A stretch of 64,000 nt of DNA from JBALVT01 sp045110675 (GTDB lineage: Bacteria; Pseudomonadota; Gammaproteobacteria; Pseudomonadales; Halieaceae): NCBI GenBank assembly GCA_045110675.1, contig JBGCGJ010000060.1, positions 39,838-103,837 of the forward strand. The letters run 5' to 3'. Positions within the stretch are counted from its first letter, which is position 1; each line of letters opens with the position of its first letter. Of the stretch, positions 45,247-54,272 are shown in pieces. The translations under genes were made by a program, and so were the position numbers. Under the pieces are notes generated by a model. The model was given only the letters and a program-made list of their open reading frames with translations. It made no database searches and was not told the origin of the DNA.

Positions 45247-47541
45247 ATGTATAGAGAATACTACCATCTGAATGCAGAACCCTTCCGGTTGACGCCGGAC
45301 CCCAGGTTCGTCTATCAACATTCAAGTTTCAGGAAAGCGCAGGCAAATATGCAGTACGCGCTTGAGCAGGGTGACGGGATACTGATGATCACCGGGCGGT
45401 CCGGTACCGGCAAGACCACACTGGCGGATTTCTTGGTCAACCTCAAGCGAAGCAAGATGCAAATCGCGACACTTGCCACCACAGACGTGGGAGGCGACGG
45501 TCTGCTGCGCATGGTGGCTTACAAGTTTGGTCTTGAGGCGAAAGACCTTGATAAAGCCACCTTGCTGCGCGAACTGGAAGCATTTCTTAGACGCCAGAGT
45601 CGCACACTGCTGATTATTGACGAGGCACAAAATCTGTCAGCCGCATCCCTGGAAGAATTGCGCATGTTGACCAATATGCGTCTTGGCTCGCGCCCTCTTC
45701 TGCAAGTCTTTCTTCTTGGTCATCCGCAATTACACGACCTGGTCCACACCGCCGAGATGGAGCAATTACACCAGCGCGTTACAGCCACCTGTATTCTGCA
45801 ACCACTCAGTCTGTCCGAGACCCAGGACTACGTGCAGCACTATCTAAACTCCGCAGGTTGGCGCGGGAGCCCCGTTATTACCACCGACTCCTTCGTTTTA
45901 ATTCACCGGTTTAGCCAGGGGCTGCCGCGCTACATCAACAAGTTGTGCAACCGGCTGTTTCTCCGCGGCTTCGCGGAACAGCGAAGTCAGCTGGACATGG
46001 ATGATGTAGTGACGGTTATCCAAGAGATAGAGCATGAACTGTTGCTGCCATTGCCTGATACCACACACCAGAGTGTGTGCGATCCCTTGCCGCCTATACA
46101 GGCGCTCGTCGATTCTAAAGCAAAGCCGATCGCGCAGAGGCTGAATCTGACGGAAGACGAACGGGCATTTCTCCAAAGCAATCCGCCGGTTCTTCAAGCT
46201 CCGCCTGCGCCTGTTCCTGATGCTGTCCGCAAACCTGAACCCATACCTATGGGTCGACGGCGTGTCGGTGCTACCAGGGCTGTTGCCAGTTCTGCATATT
46301 CGAGATCACAGGTGGTGTACCTGGAGGTAGCCAGCGCAGGGCGAAAAGCGGTAAAAGTTATTGAAGCGATAAAGGCCATTGACTTCTCCCCCTACCAGGA
46401 ACGGCTATTGAGTATTTGCCGCAGTAGCGTCTCCGTCCACAGGGAGTCTATAGCTTCTGGCGCGGTCGCGATGGCGGTAATTGTGGGTGCCTATCAGCTG
46501 GATAGTCTCAACGCCGGAGAACAACAATTACCCGATCAGAACGTAGCCTTGATGTCAGTGCCCGAGCGACAAGCTGTCGAGTCAGCAGCTGACACTGATC
46601 TCGAACTAGATCAGATGGCTCCTCTGTCAACGAACCGCAACTCTTTACTCAATGCGGTGAGCGCCTCAACAAAAACAACGGACAGCGATCCGCTAGAGGC
46701 CATTGATACGATACAGCCGTCATACGATACCGAAGATCCGATGAGTTTGGCCCAGGTCGCAAAATATTTCCCGGTCGCCGCCAATAGGCTACTAGGTGAA
46801 ACTCCTCATTCACTACCTTACGCAGTCGCGGTGCCGCATTTTGTTTCGAAACCACAGACAGCTAATACCGAAGTGCTGCAACCGGAGTCAAAACCAGCTC
46901 AACAGCCAGAACCAATAAACGGACAACGGGTATCGCTAGAGGCAGATGCCGCACCGGAAATCGAATCGGTCGTAGCTGGCATCTCCATGGACGCGGCTGA
47001 TATCCCGGTCGAATCCCACATGGAAACGCCTGATACATCCCCTGAGCTGACAGCGCAGGTAGTGCAAGAGATAAGGGAGGAAAAAATCCAGGAGCTGCTG
47101 CAGCTCGGTGAAGAGGCGGTCATCGCCGATCGTCTGCGCCTTCCCAAGGAGCGCAATGCCTGGCACTTCTACAAGGAAGTGCTTGAAATCGACCCCAATA
47201 ATCAGCTTGCCGAGCAGGGGCTCCAGCGCATTGCAGCGCGGTACGCCCAACTTACGACCAATGCCATACAAATGCAGCAATATGACAAAGCGCAGGTGTT
47301 TATCAAGCGTGGTCTGGGCGTAGTGCAAGGCGATGACAAACTGCTGGCCTTGCAGTTGGATGTGAATGCCGGACAGGCTGAACTGTTGGCAATGCAGGAT
47401 CGAGAGGATTTGCTGGCGATGCAGGCAACCGAGAGTGTCAGCCTGTCTCCAGTTATCGAGTCAGAGACGGCATCCAGGGGTTTGTTCGGGGCTCTGAAAA
47501 GTTTTTTCTCCGGTGGCAAGAAACGGGCATCGACTCAATAA
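45247..47541 (+). CDS. ExeA/GspA-like AAA ATPase with C-terminal repeat region
   Basis: 764 residues. The N-terminal 270 residues are an ExeA/MshM-type AAA ATPase: YYHLNAEPFRLTPDPRF, Walker A GRSGTGKTT, Walker B TLLIIDEAQNL, LGHPQLHDL and an FSQGLPRYINKLCN sensor region. A short hydrophobic segment near residue 405 would cross the inner membrane once, placing a long acidic, low-complexity region and a TPR-like end (NAWHFYKEVLEIDPNNQLAEQ) in the periplasm. In Aeromonas, ExeA works with ExeB to place the type II secretin. No ExeB or pilin gene is adjacent, so its machine is unknown. Confidence 0.85.
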   Translation: MYREYYHLNAEPFRLTPDPRFVYQHSSFRKAQANMQYALEQGDGILMITGRSGTGKTTLADFLVNLKRSKMQIATLATTDVGGDGLLRMVAYKFGLEAKDLDKATLLRELEAFLRRQSRTLLIIDEAQNLSAASLEELRMLTNMRLGSRPLLQVFLLGHPQLHDLVHTAEMEQLHQRVTATCILQPLSLSETQDYVQHYLNSAGWRGSPVITTDSFVLIHRFSQGLPRYINKLCNRLFLRGFAEQRSQLDMDDVVTVIQEIEHELLLPLPDTTHQSVCDPLPPIQALVDSKAKPIAQRLNLTEDERAFLQSNPPVLQAPPAPVPDAVRKPEPIPMGRRRVGATRAVASSAYSRSQVVYLEVASAGRKAVKVIEAIKAIDFSPYQERLLSICRSSVSVHRESIASGAVAMAVIVGAYQLDSLNAGEQQLPDQNVALMSVPERQAVESAADTDLELDQMAPLSTNRNSLLNAVSASTKTTDSDPLEAIDTIQPSYDTEDPMSLAQVAKYFPVAANRLLGETPHSLPYAVAVPHFVSKPQTANTEVLQPESKPAQQPEPINGQRVSLEADAAPEIESVVAGISMDAADIPVESHMETPDTSPELTAQVVQEIREEKIQELLQLGEEAVIADRLRLPKERNAWHFYKEVLEIDPNNQLAEQGLQRIAARYAQLTTNAIQMQQYDKAQVFIKRGLGVVQGDDKLLALQLDVNAGQAELLAMQDREDLLAMQATESVSLSPVIESETASRGLFGALKSFFSGGKKRASTQ

Positions 47542-47617
47542 TTGCTTTCTCATGCAGACATTTCTAAGAGTGCCTGAAGCTCTCCATGGATTGTAATTTA
47601 GATTACCCCTGGCCCAA

Positions 47618-49042
47618 TCAACTCATCTTGGCAGATAGATCTTCCTGTAGTCGTTTGCATGTTATGAGATAAATGTAGCCGGCCAGAGCAAATAGAGTGA
47701 CGACCACTAATATGGCGTGGCGCAATCCAGTCGCGCTGGCCTGCGCGCACATTGCAACCTGATTTGGTTCCAGTCTTGCAAGTAGATCTGTGGCGGACCC
47801 TTTACACATCGCAATGCTGAGCTCGCCAGCATAGCTGGAACTCATCAGCGCCTGGCTCATAAAAAAGTCACTGCCAAAGCCGACGAACAGCGGGCCCAAT
47901 CCGTAACCGATCATGTTCACCACGAACAGCAACAGGGCGACGGCCGTTGCTCGCGAGTGTGCGCTAGCCACACCCTGGGCAATGGTGTACTGCGCCCCGA
48001 GATACCCATAGTGGGTGAATGCGCCGATGATCAGCATGAAAACCGCGATAGGTATGCTGTCGGTGGTGAAGGCGACCCAATAGAAGGGCACACAAATAAT
48101 CAGACCCCAACCGGGAATCCAGGCGACGGCGTTCGGGTATTTCCCGCTAATTTTTTCAGTCAACAAACCAGAGCAGAAGGCTCCCATGGCGGCCACTAAG
48201 CCAACGGGCACGAGGATTTGAAACGCAATGTCGGTAAGCGGCATATCGAAGGCGCGCTGAAAATAAGCTGCCTGGAAGCTGGTATAACCATACCCGACAA
48301 AGGCAACCGTCGCCGCGGCAGCCATGTTTAGCCAAAAGCTCGACTTGGGTACCAATTCGCGGATCGTCTCTGCCAAACCTGTTTTATCCGGAACTTTTGT
48401 GCCGGGTGGATCTGAGTAACCTCTGGGAGGTTCTTTAGTGGTAAACAGAAAGATCAAACCGACGACAATGCCGGGCGCGCCAAGCGCGATAAAGGCAGTT
48501 CGCCAAGTAAAGACTTCCGCCAAAGGGCCGCCAAACGCTGCTGCGAATACACCGCCTAAGGTGATACCCATGGCATAGGTACCCATGGCACGCGCGCGAC
48601 TCTTGGGAATGAAGTAATCAGCAATGAGTGAGTTGGCGGGTGGGGTGAGAGCGGCTTCACCGATACCCACACCCACACGGAACAACAGCAGCGTAAGAAA
48701 GCTGCCGGCAAGACCGCACAGCGCAGTCATTAAAGACCACAAAATCACGCCTGAGGCGATGATCCGCACCCGATTATATCGCTCAGATAAGCGTGCGATA
48801 GGAATACCCATCAAGGTATACATAAAAGCAAAACCGAAGCCGGACAGGAGGCCAAACTGCCAGTCTTGTAGCTTAAATTCTTCAATAATCGGCTGGGCGA
48901 GTATTTGTATCAGCACGCGGTCTACGAAGTTGAGCGTGTATAACACGGTCAGTGAAATGAGGACGTAATTGCGATAGCCGCTGGAGCCGAAGGAGGTTCC
49001 CGTGTTGGTGATAGGAGTAGTATCAGTCGATTGAGTGTCCAT
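47618..49042 (-). CDS. MFS transporter
   Basis: 474 residues, twelve hydrophobic segments. It is a full-length paralogue of the carrier cut at the left window edge and shares its YTLNFVDR, GIPIARLSERYNRV, WSLMTALCG, TPPANSLIADY and EPPRGYSDPP motifs. Inner-membrane secondary transporter of the Spinster-like group; substrate unknown. Divergent from the SDR operon by 177 bp, so the two may share regulation and ligand class. Confidence 0.93.
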   Translation of the reverse strand: MDTQSTDTTPITNTGTSFGSSGYRNYVLISLTVLYTLNFVDRVLIQILAQPIIEEFKLQDWQFGLLSGFGFAFMYTLMGIPIARLSERYNRVRIIASGVILWSLMTALCGLAGSFLTLLLFRVGVGIGEAALTPPANSLIADYFIPKSRARAMGTYAMGITLGGVFAAAFGGPLAEVFTWRTAFIALGAPGIVVGLIFLFTTKEPPRGYSDPPGTKVPDKTGLAETIRELVPKSSFWLNMAAAATVAFVGYGYTSFQAAYFQRAFDMPLTDIAFQILVPVGLVAAMGAFCSGLLTEKISGKYPNAVAWIPGWGLIICVPFYWVAFTTDSIPIAVFMLIIGAFTHYGYLGAQYTIAQGVASAHSRATAVALLLFVVNMIGYGLGPLFVGFGSDFFMSQALMSSSYAGELSIAMCKGSATDLLARLEPNQVAMCAQASATGLRHAILVVVTLFALAGYIYLITCKRLQEDLSAKMS

Positions 49043-49219
49043 GCCGGATCCATAGTTTAGAGGGAATCTTTATACCTTTAGATACCCTGCCAGGACCAGC
49101 GATACTTTCAAAAGTTGATGCGAACTGGCTATCCTCTGCTCACCCTAACCATCGAAAGCACTGTTAATCTGTAGATTTCTGTGGATAAAATAGGTCAATC
49201 ACAATAACAGACACAAGCT

Positions 49220-49981
49220 ATGTACTCAGACTTAAACGGCAAGACCATCATCGTAACAGGCGCGAGCCAGGGAATTGGCGCTGCAATAGCTGAAACTTAT
49301 GCAGCAGCCGGCGCCAACGTTGTCATCCACTACCGTACAAGTAAAGCGTCGGCGGACAAAGTAGTAGACGATATTGCCAACAATGGCGGTAGTGCTGTCG
49401 CCATCCCTGCGGCGCTCAACGTGGCAGACGATGTCGATCGTCTGTTTGCAAAAGCCATAGAATCCTTCGGCAATGTCGATGTGCTGATCAACAATGCAGG
49501 TTCATTTCCGAACTCTGCACTGATTGATCTCGAGTTGGAAGACTGGCAAAAAATGTACAGCGACAATGTGGAAAGCGCGTTCCTGTGTACAAAGATTTTC
49601 GCAAAGACGATGAATGGTGCTCGTGGCGGATCGGTCGTTAATGTCGCGTCGACATCTGCATTGAATCCAGGCGCCGAACATTCGCACTACAACAGCGCCA
49701 AAGCCGCTGTAGTGATGTTTACGCAATCGGCCGCTCAGGAACTCGGGCAATTCAACATCCGCGTTAATGCAGTCGCGCCGGGATTAGTCTATCGGCCGGG
49801 TCTAGAGGAACAGTGGCCGGATGGCTTTAACCGCTATTGCAATGCGGCGCCATTATCCTGTGTCGTCCAGCCTGAAGACGTGGCCAATGCCTGCCTGTTT
49901 TTATCATCGGGCATGGCTGCCCGTATAACGGGAGCAACCCTGCCTGTCGATGCCGGCGTTCTCTCGGCGATGATTTACTAG
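49220..49981 (+). CDS. Short-chain dehydrogenase/reductase (1)
   Basis: 253 residues, classical SDR. Cofactor loop TGASQGIGAAIA (residues 12-23), NNAG at about 91, and catalytic SxYxxxK visible as Ser in NVASTSA and YNSAK. VIHYRTSK after strand 2 suggests NADP. It begins a tight three-gene unit with a second SDR (10 bp gap) and a nucleoside transporter. Likely oxidises or reduces a sugar or alcohol related to the transported compound. Confidence 0.92.
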   Translation: MYSDLNGKTIIVTGASQGIGAAIAETYAAAGANVVIHYRTSKASADKVVDDIANNGGSAVAIPAALNVADDVDRLFAKAIESFGNVDVLINNAGSFPNSALIDLELEDWQKMYSDNVESAFLCTKIFAKTMNGARGGSVVNVASTSALNPGAEHSHYNSAKAAVVMFTQSAAQELGQFNIRVNAVAPGLVYRPGLEEQWPDGFNRYCNAAPLSCVVQPEDVANACLFLSSGMAARITGATLPVDAGVLSAMIY

Positions 49982-49991
49982 GAAAGCTTAC

Positions 49992-50768
49992 ATGACGCGT
50001 GAAACATCACTGGCCGGAAAAAACATCGTTGTCACCGGCTCAGCCCAGGGTGTTGGCTTCGGAATAGTCGAAGTATTACTGAGCCTGGATGCCAATGTCA
50101 TCATGCTGGATCGCGACGCCGAAACGCTTTCGGCAAGCGCCGATAAAATACGAAGCAGCGGTAAAGAGATCGTATCGATCACCGGCGACGTAGTGGATGC
50201 CGACGATATCAATAGTGCATTTGCAGTGGCGCGTGATCAGCTCGGACCACTTGATGGGCTTGTCAATAATGCCGGAATAATACGGATGGGCGCAGTCGCG
50301 GAAAGCACCAATGACGACTGGGTATCGCAAATGAACGTCAATGTTGTCGGTGCGGTTAATTGCTGCAATGCGTTTCGTGAATATTCTGATGGTTCTGGTT
50401 CGATCGTGAACATTGCGTCTAACGCCGGTAAAGTCGGCTACCCCAATATGGCGGGCTATAACGCGAGTAAGGCGGCTGTTATCAATTTGACGCGCACCTT
50501 AGCTGCGGAGTGGGCGCCTGGCATTAATGTCAATGCGGTTTGCCCCGGCGGTGTGCTAACGCCAATGTTGGAGCTTGTCGCCGATGTTGTCGGGGAGAGA
50601 ATTGGGGAAAATCCAACTGAGCTCCTTTCGACGATGGTCCCTGCACAACTCAATCGCCATATCCAGCCACGAGAGGTGGGTAACGTTGTTGCATTTTTGT
50701 TATCGGATGCGGCAACCATAATACGTGGTCAGTCCATTAATGTTGACGGGGGCGATACGCCCTACTGA
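49992..50768 (+). CDS. Short-chain dehydrogenase/reductase (2)
   Basis: 258 residues. TGSAQGVGFGIVE (cofactor loop), an acidic residue after strand 2 (IMLDRDAE), which favours NAD over NADP, NNAGIIRMG, and catalytic YNASK. GGAAAG upstream of the ATG. The different cofactor preference from SDR 1 suggests consecutive or opposite redox steps. Followed after 10 bp by the CNT transporter. Confidence 0.92.
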   Translation: MTRETSLAGKNIVVTGSAQGVGFGIVEVLLSLDANVIMLDRDAETLSASADKIRSSGKEIVSITGDVVDADDINSAFAVARDQLGPLDGLVNNAGIIRMGAVAESTNDDWVSQMNVNVVGAVNCCNAFREYSDGSGSIVNIASNAGKVGYPNMAGYNASKAAVINLTRTLAAEWAPGINVNAVCPGGVLTPMLELVADVVGERIGENPTELLSTMVPAQLNRHIQPREVGNVVAFLLSDAATIIRGQSINVDGGDTPY

Positions 50769-50778
50769 GGAGTTCACC

Positions 50779-51996
50779 GTGTCCATGGGGATAATCGGCA
50801 TCGCCCTACTGGTGGCGATTGCTGTTTTGCTGTCTGAAGATCGCCGCCGCATCGATTTGCGCGTGGTCGGCAGTGCTTTTGCACTGCAGGTGCTGATCGC
50901 TGTCGTTGTGTTGTATGTTCCGGCGGGGCAGGAGTTTCTTGGCTCATTGTCGAACGGCGTGCAAGGCGTCGTCAGTCACGTGAAAGCCGGTACCGGCTTC
51001 CTGTTTGGAGAGCTTGGTTCCGGTATCGGATTTGTGTTCGTCCTGCAGGTCCTTCCCATTATCATTTTCATTTCGTCTTTGATGGCAGTGCTTTACTACC
51101 TCAATGTTATGCAGTGGATCGTTAGAATTCTCGGTGCCGGTTTGCGGGCAATCGTTGGTACCAGTCGAATCGTTTCCTTGTGTGCTGCGGCCAATATTTT
51201 TATTGGTCATACTGAATCTCCCTTGGTGGTTAAACCCTATTTGAAAGGCTTGAGCCGCGAACAACTTTTCATGGTGATGAGCTCCGGACTTGCCTCCGTT
51301 TCCGGTGCCATCCTGATTGGTTATTCTGCGCTCGGTATTCAGATTGAATACCTGATCGCCGCGGCATTCATGTCCGCTCCCGGTGGTTTGCTTTTTGCGA
51401 ACCTGCTTGTTCCTCTCAAAGAGGGAGATGTAGAAAGCGATGAGGCGCTAGACCTGGCAGAAGCGGAAGAGGAACGGCCAACGAATATCGTGGAAGCTGC
51501 TGCGGACGGCGCAGCGACAGGGCTGAAGCTGGCCGCCAATATCGCCGCGATGCTACTCGCCTTCATTGCACTGATCTCCCTGGCAAACGGTATGCTTAGC
51601 TGGACTGGTGGACTCGTCGGCATTGAGGGTGTCACGCTCGAGAAAATTTTTGGCTGGGTATTCGCTCCGGTCATGTTTGTGCTGGGCGTTCCCTGGGCCG
51701 ATGCGGCAGCGACCGGCAACTTGATGGGTCAAAAACTGGTTCTCAATGAATTCGTCGCATTTGTCAGCATGCTTGAAGTTCAAGAGAGTCTGAGCCCCAA
51801 GGGATTAGCCATCATCACCTTTGCCTTATGTGGGTTTGCGAACCTAAATTCGTTGGCAATCTTGGTCGGTGGTCTCGGCGGGCTAGTGCCTGAAAGACGC
51901 CGTGATATTTCTCAACTGGGATTCAAAGCCGTTCTGGCAGGCTCTCTTTCGAATATGATGAGTGCCTGTATCGCGGGTGTGCTGTTGTTTTGGTAA
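50779..51996 (+). CDS. CNT-family concentrative nucleoside transporter
   Basis: 405 residues from GTG 50779 with GAGGAG six bases upstream; an upstream start would lie in the SDR gene. Cation-coupled nucleoside importer of the NupC/CNT family in the inner membrane. Markers are the GSGIGFVFVLQVLPIIIFISSL helix pair, AANIFIGHTESPLVVKPYL, GVPWADAAATGNLMGQKLVLNEFVA and ALCGFANLNSLAI. It imports intact nucleosides, a parallel route to hydrolysis outside the cell by the nucleoside hydrolase. Confidence 0.93.
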   Translation: MSMGIIGIALLVAIAVLLSEDRRRIDLRVVGSAFALQVLIAVVVLYVPAGQEFLGSLSNGVQGVVSHVKAGTGFLFGELGSGIGFVFVLQVLPIIIFISSLMAVLYYLNVMQWIVRILGAGLRAIVGTSRIVSLCAAANIFIGHTESPLVVKPYLKGLSREQLFMVMSSGLASVSGAILIGYSALGIQIEYLIAAAFMSAPGGLLFANLLVPLKEGDVESDEALDLAEAEEERPTNIVEAAADGAATGLKLAANIAAMLLAFIALISLANGMLSWTGGLVGIEGVTLEKIFGWVFAPVMFVLGVPWADAAATGNLMGQKLVLNEFVAFVSMLEVQESLSPKGLAIITFALCGFANLNSLAILVGGLGGLVPERRRDISQLGFKAVLAGSLSNMMSACIAGVLLFW

Positions 51997-52027
51997 ATGG
52001 ATCAACACAGCAGGGGTTTTGGTCAGC

Positions 52028-53548
52028 CTATTCTGCATCCTGAAAAAGTGTCAGCGGTCTTTTAGCACCTTGGTCGAAGAATCGTGCCCCTGTACCGATT
52101 CGGTTGTAGTCGCCCAGCTCTTGCCGCGCAAAATCCGCGTCGAGCATAAGTCGACGGACGACGTCAGGATACTCATTGGCAACATCGTTTTGCTCACCAA
52201 TGTCATTTTTGAGATCGAACAACATTGGCGCACTGACCGAGTCTGTGTATCGGCCAATCCATTGTATGTAGGGTGAATTGGCTTGTCGCGGAAGGACTAG
52301 CTTCCAATGGCCGGAACGCACGGCTTGCAGCTGCGTCAGAGAGTAGTAATAGAATTTCTCATGCGGAGTTTTCGCACCCGGGCGATTAAACATTACAGCG
52401 GATAAATTCTTACCATCGATGTCAATGTTCCGAGGCATCTGCGCGCCGGCGAGCGCTATCAGAGTGGGAAATATATCCATCGATGTGACTAATTCATCGT
52501 TTAGCGTTTCCCTTGGAATTTTCCCCGGCCAGCGCATGATGGCGGGTACGCGAACGCCACCCTCCCAATTTGAATATTTCGCGCCTCTCAAGGGCGCGGC
52601 GCTGCCGACGTACTTTTCACTGTGTCCAACTTCGGGACCATTGTCAGACAGATAGATGACGAGTGTGTTTTCATCGAGCTGCAAGCGCTTCAACTCTTTC
52701 AGTATTTCTCCCATGCTCCAGTCAAGTTCCTCCACCGCATCGCCATAAGGGCCACGTGCAGATTGTCCTTTGAATTGGGGCGAGGCTCCGAGCGGCAAGT
52801 GTGGCATATGATGCGCCAGATAAATGAAAAAGGGTTTGCCGCGATGACGGCGAATAAATTGAAGAGTCTCCGACGTGTATTTTTGTGTAAGCAGATCAAC
52901 ATCGGCAGGACTTTCGACGACGGCGTTATTGCGCATCATTTCAGGAATAAAGCGTTCAAGATCTACATCTCTGGTATAACCGTGGTACATGGGCGTACCG
53001 TAGAAATAGTCGAAGCCTTGGGCATTCGGCATCAGTTCGGTCTTGAACGGACCTTTTCCTCCCGGACGACCCGGAGGTTGTGGCGGCGGAGCGAAATCCC
53101 AGGGGTCATCGCCGTCGCCGGCCATATGCCATTTACCGATTGCCGCTGTGGTGTAGCCGGCAGACTGTAACGCCTCGGCGATGGTGAATTCCCGTGCATG
53201 CAATGTGCTATTCGGATTTTTTCTATTGTTGGGTTCTGCCACTCTTATAGGATAAGAACCAGTCAGCAACGCCGCCCTCGATGGACCGCAGATCGGCTGC
53301 GCGTAAAAGCTGGTGAAGCGGATTCCTTCCTTCGCCATCCGATCGAGAGTCGGTGTTCTGATATCGCGTGATCCATACACACCAATATCGTTGTAGCCCT
53401 GATCGTCGGTCATCACCACAATGAAATTAGGTGACGGGGGCTGATCTTTTCCTGGCGGCTCGGCAATTGGCAAGGAGTTGCAGGCTGATAACAAAGCCAG
53501 CATCAGCAAGCATCGCAAACTCGATTTTAGATATTCGACGGTACGCAC
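52028..53548 (-). CDS. Sulfatase lipoprotein (3)
   Basis: 506 residues, GTG start. Lipobox LLSAC (Cys 23) anchors it in the envelope. S1 sulfatase markers: VMTDDQGYNDIGVYGS, formylglycine signature PICGPSRAALLTGSYPIR (Cys 87), GKWHMAGDG and YLSDNGPEVG. Convergent with the nucleoside transporter gene. The third sulfatase in 22 kb; the three are not close copies. Confidence 0.92.
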   Translation of the reverse strand: MRTVEYLKSSLRCLLMLALLSACNSLPIAEPPGKDQPPSPNFIVVMTDDQGYNDIGVYGSRDIRTPTLDRMAKEGIRFTSFYAQPICGPSRAALLTGSYPIRVAEPNNRKNPNSTLHAREFTIAEALQSAGYTTAAIGKWHMAGDGDDPWDFAPPPQPPGRPGGKGPFKTELMPNAQGFDYFYGTPMYHGYTRDVDLERFIPEMMRNNAVVESPADVDLLTQKYTSETLQFIRRHRGKPFFIYLAHHMPHLPLGASPQFKGQSARGPYGDAVEELDWSMGEILKELKRLQLDENTLVIYLSDNGPEVGHSEKYVGSAAPLRGAKYSNWEGGVRVPAIMRWPGKIPRETLNDELVTSMDIFPTLIALAGAQMPRNIDIDGKNLSAVMFNRPGAKTPHEKFYYYSLTQLQAVRSGHWKLVLPRQANSPYIQWIGRYTDSVSAPMLFDLKNDIGEQNDVANEYPDVVRRLMLDADFARQELGDYNRIGTGARFFDQGAKRPLTLFQDAE

Positions 53549-53816
53549 GATTCCATGATAGTAGACATAAGGGTGCGCGCCAATTTATTTTGGCTGTTGT
53601 CCTATGTAACAGAAGCCGTACTGGAGCCGAAGCGAATAACCGGGTTAGTGCTTTTATGAAATTCCCTCAAATTTCCCAGGTAGAATGTTTGAATATCATT
53701 GCGTCGCCATTTATCTATAGTGCGGCGCCCGGTTGAGCGTTAACATGAGTGATCAAATCCAGAGAGATTGCTTGCGCGCGCGGCAGATCGCCGCTATATA
53801 GAGAGATGCCAAATTA

Positions 53817-54227
53817 ATGTCAGATATTCAACAGGGATTCAAACCCGCCGAGTTTCACGGCGTATTCCTGGAAAAAAATGGTCCGTTTTACGTAAAGAAG
53901 ACCGACGCCTGCTGGTTGGTGGGGCTTTCTATTGAAGAGCATCATGCCAATTATCTGGCTATTGCGCACGGCGGTGTTATTTCAACCTTGTCGGATGTGG
54001 CACTTAGCCTGCAGCCTTTCTATAGCGAGAAACCAAACCCTCCGGTAACCACAGCCAGCCTTACTATCAACTATATCGCCCCGGCAAAGGTTGGCGATTG
54101 GCTGGTCGCTGAGACGCAAATTGACCATATGGGCAAGCGTACTGCGCATGTGTCGGGGAAAATATTTCGCGATGAAAACCTGCTCGCCACTATGAGTGGC
54201 GTGTTTTATATTTTCAGGGAAAAGTAA
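53817..54227 (+). CDS. PaaI-like hotdog thioesterase
   Basis: 136 residues, single hotdog domain. Typical catalytic helix AIAHGGVISTLSDVALSL and strand PVTTASLTINYIAPAKVGD. It should hydrolyse aryl- or acyl-CoA thioesters in the cytosol. It precedes the crotonase gene by 45 bp and is probably cotranscribed. Confidence 0.87.
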   Translation: MSDIQQGFKPAEFHGVFLEKNGPFYVKKTDACWLVGLSIEEHHANYLAIAHGGVISTLSDVALSLQPFYSEKPNPPVTTASLTINYIAPAKVGDWLVAETQIDHMGKRTAHVSGKIFRDENLLATMSGVFYIFREK

Positions 54228-54272
54228 TTGTAGTTTAAGAGAAAGATCGTAGAAAACTAAAGGAGGATAACG

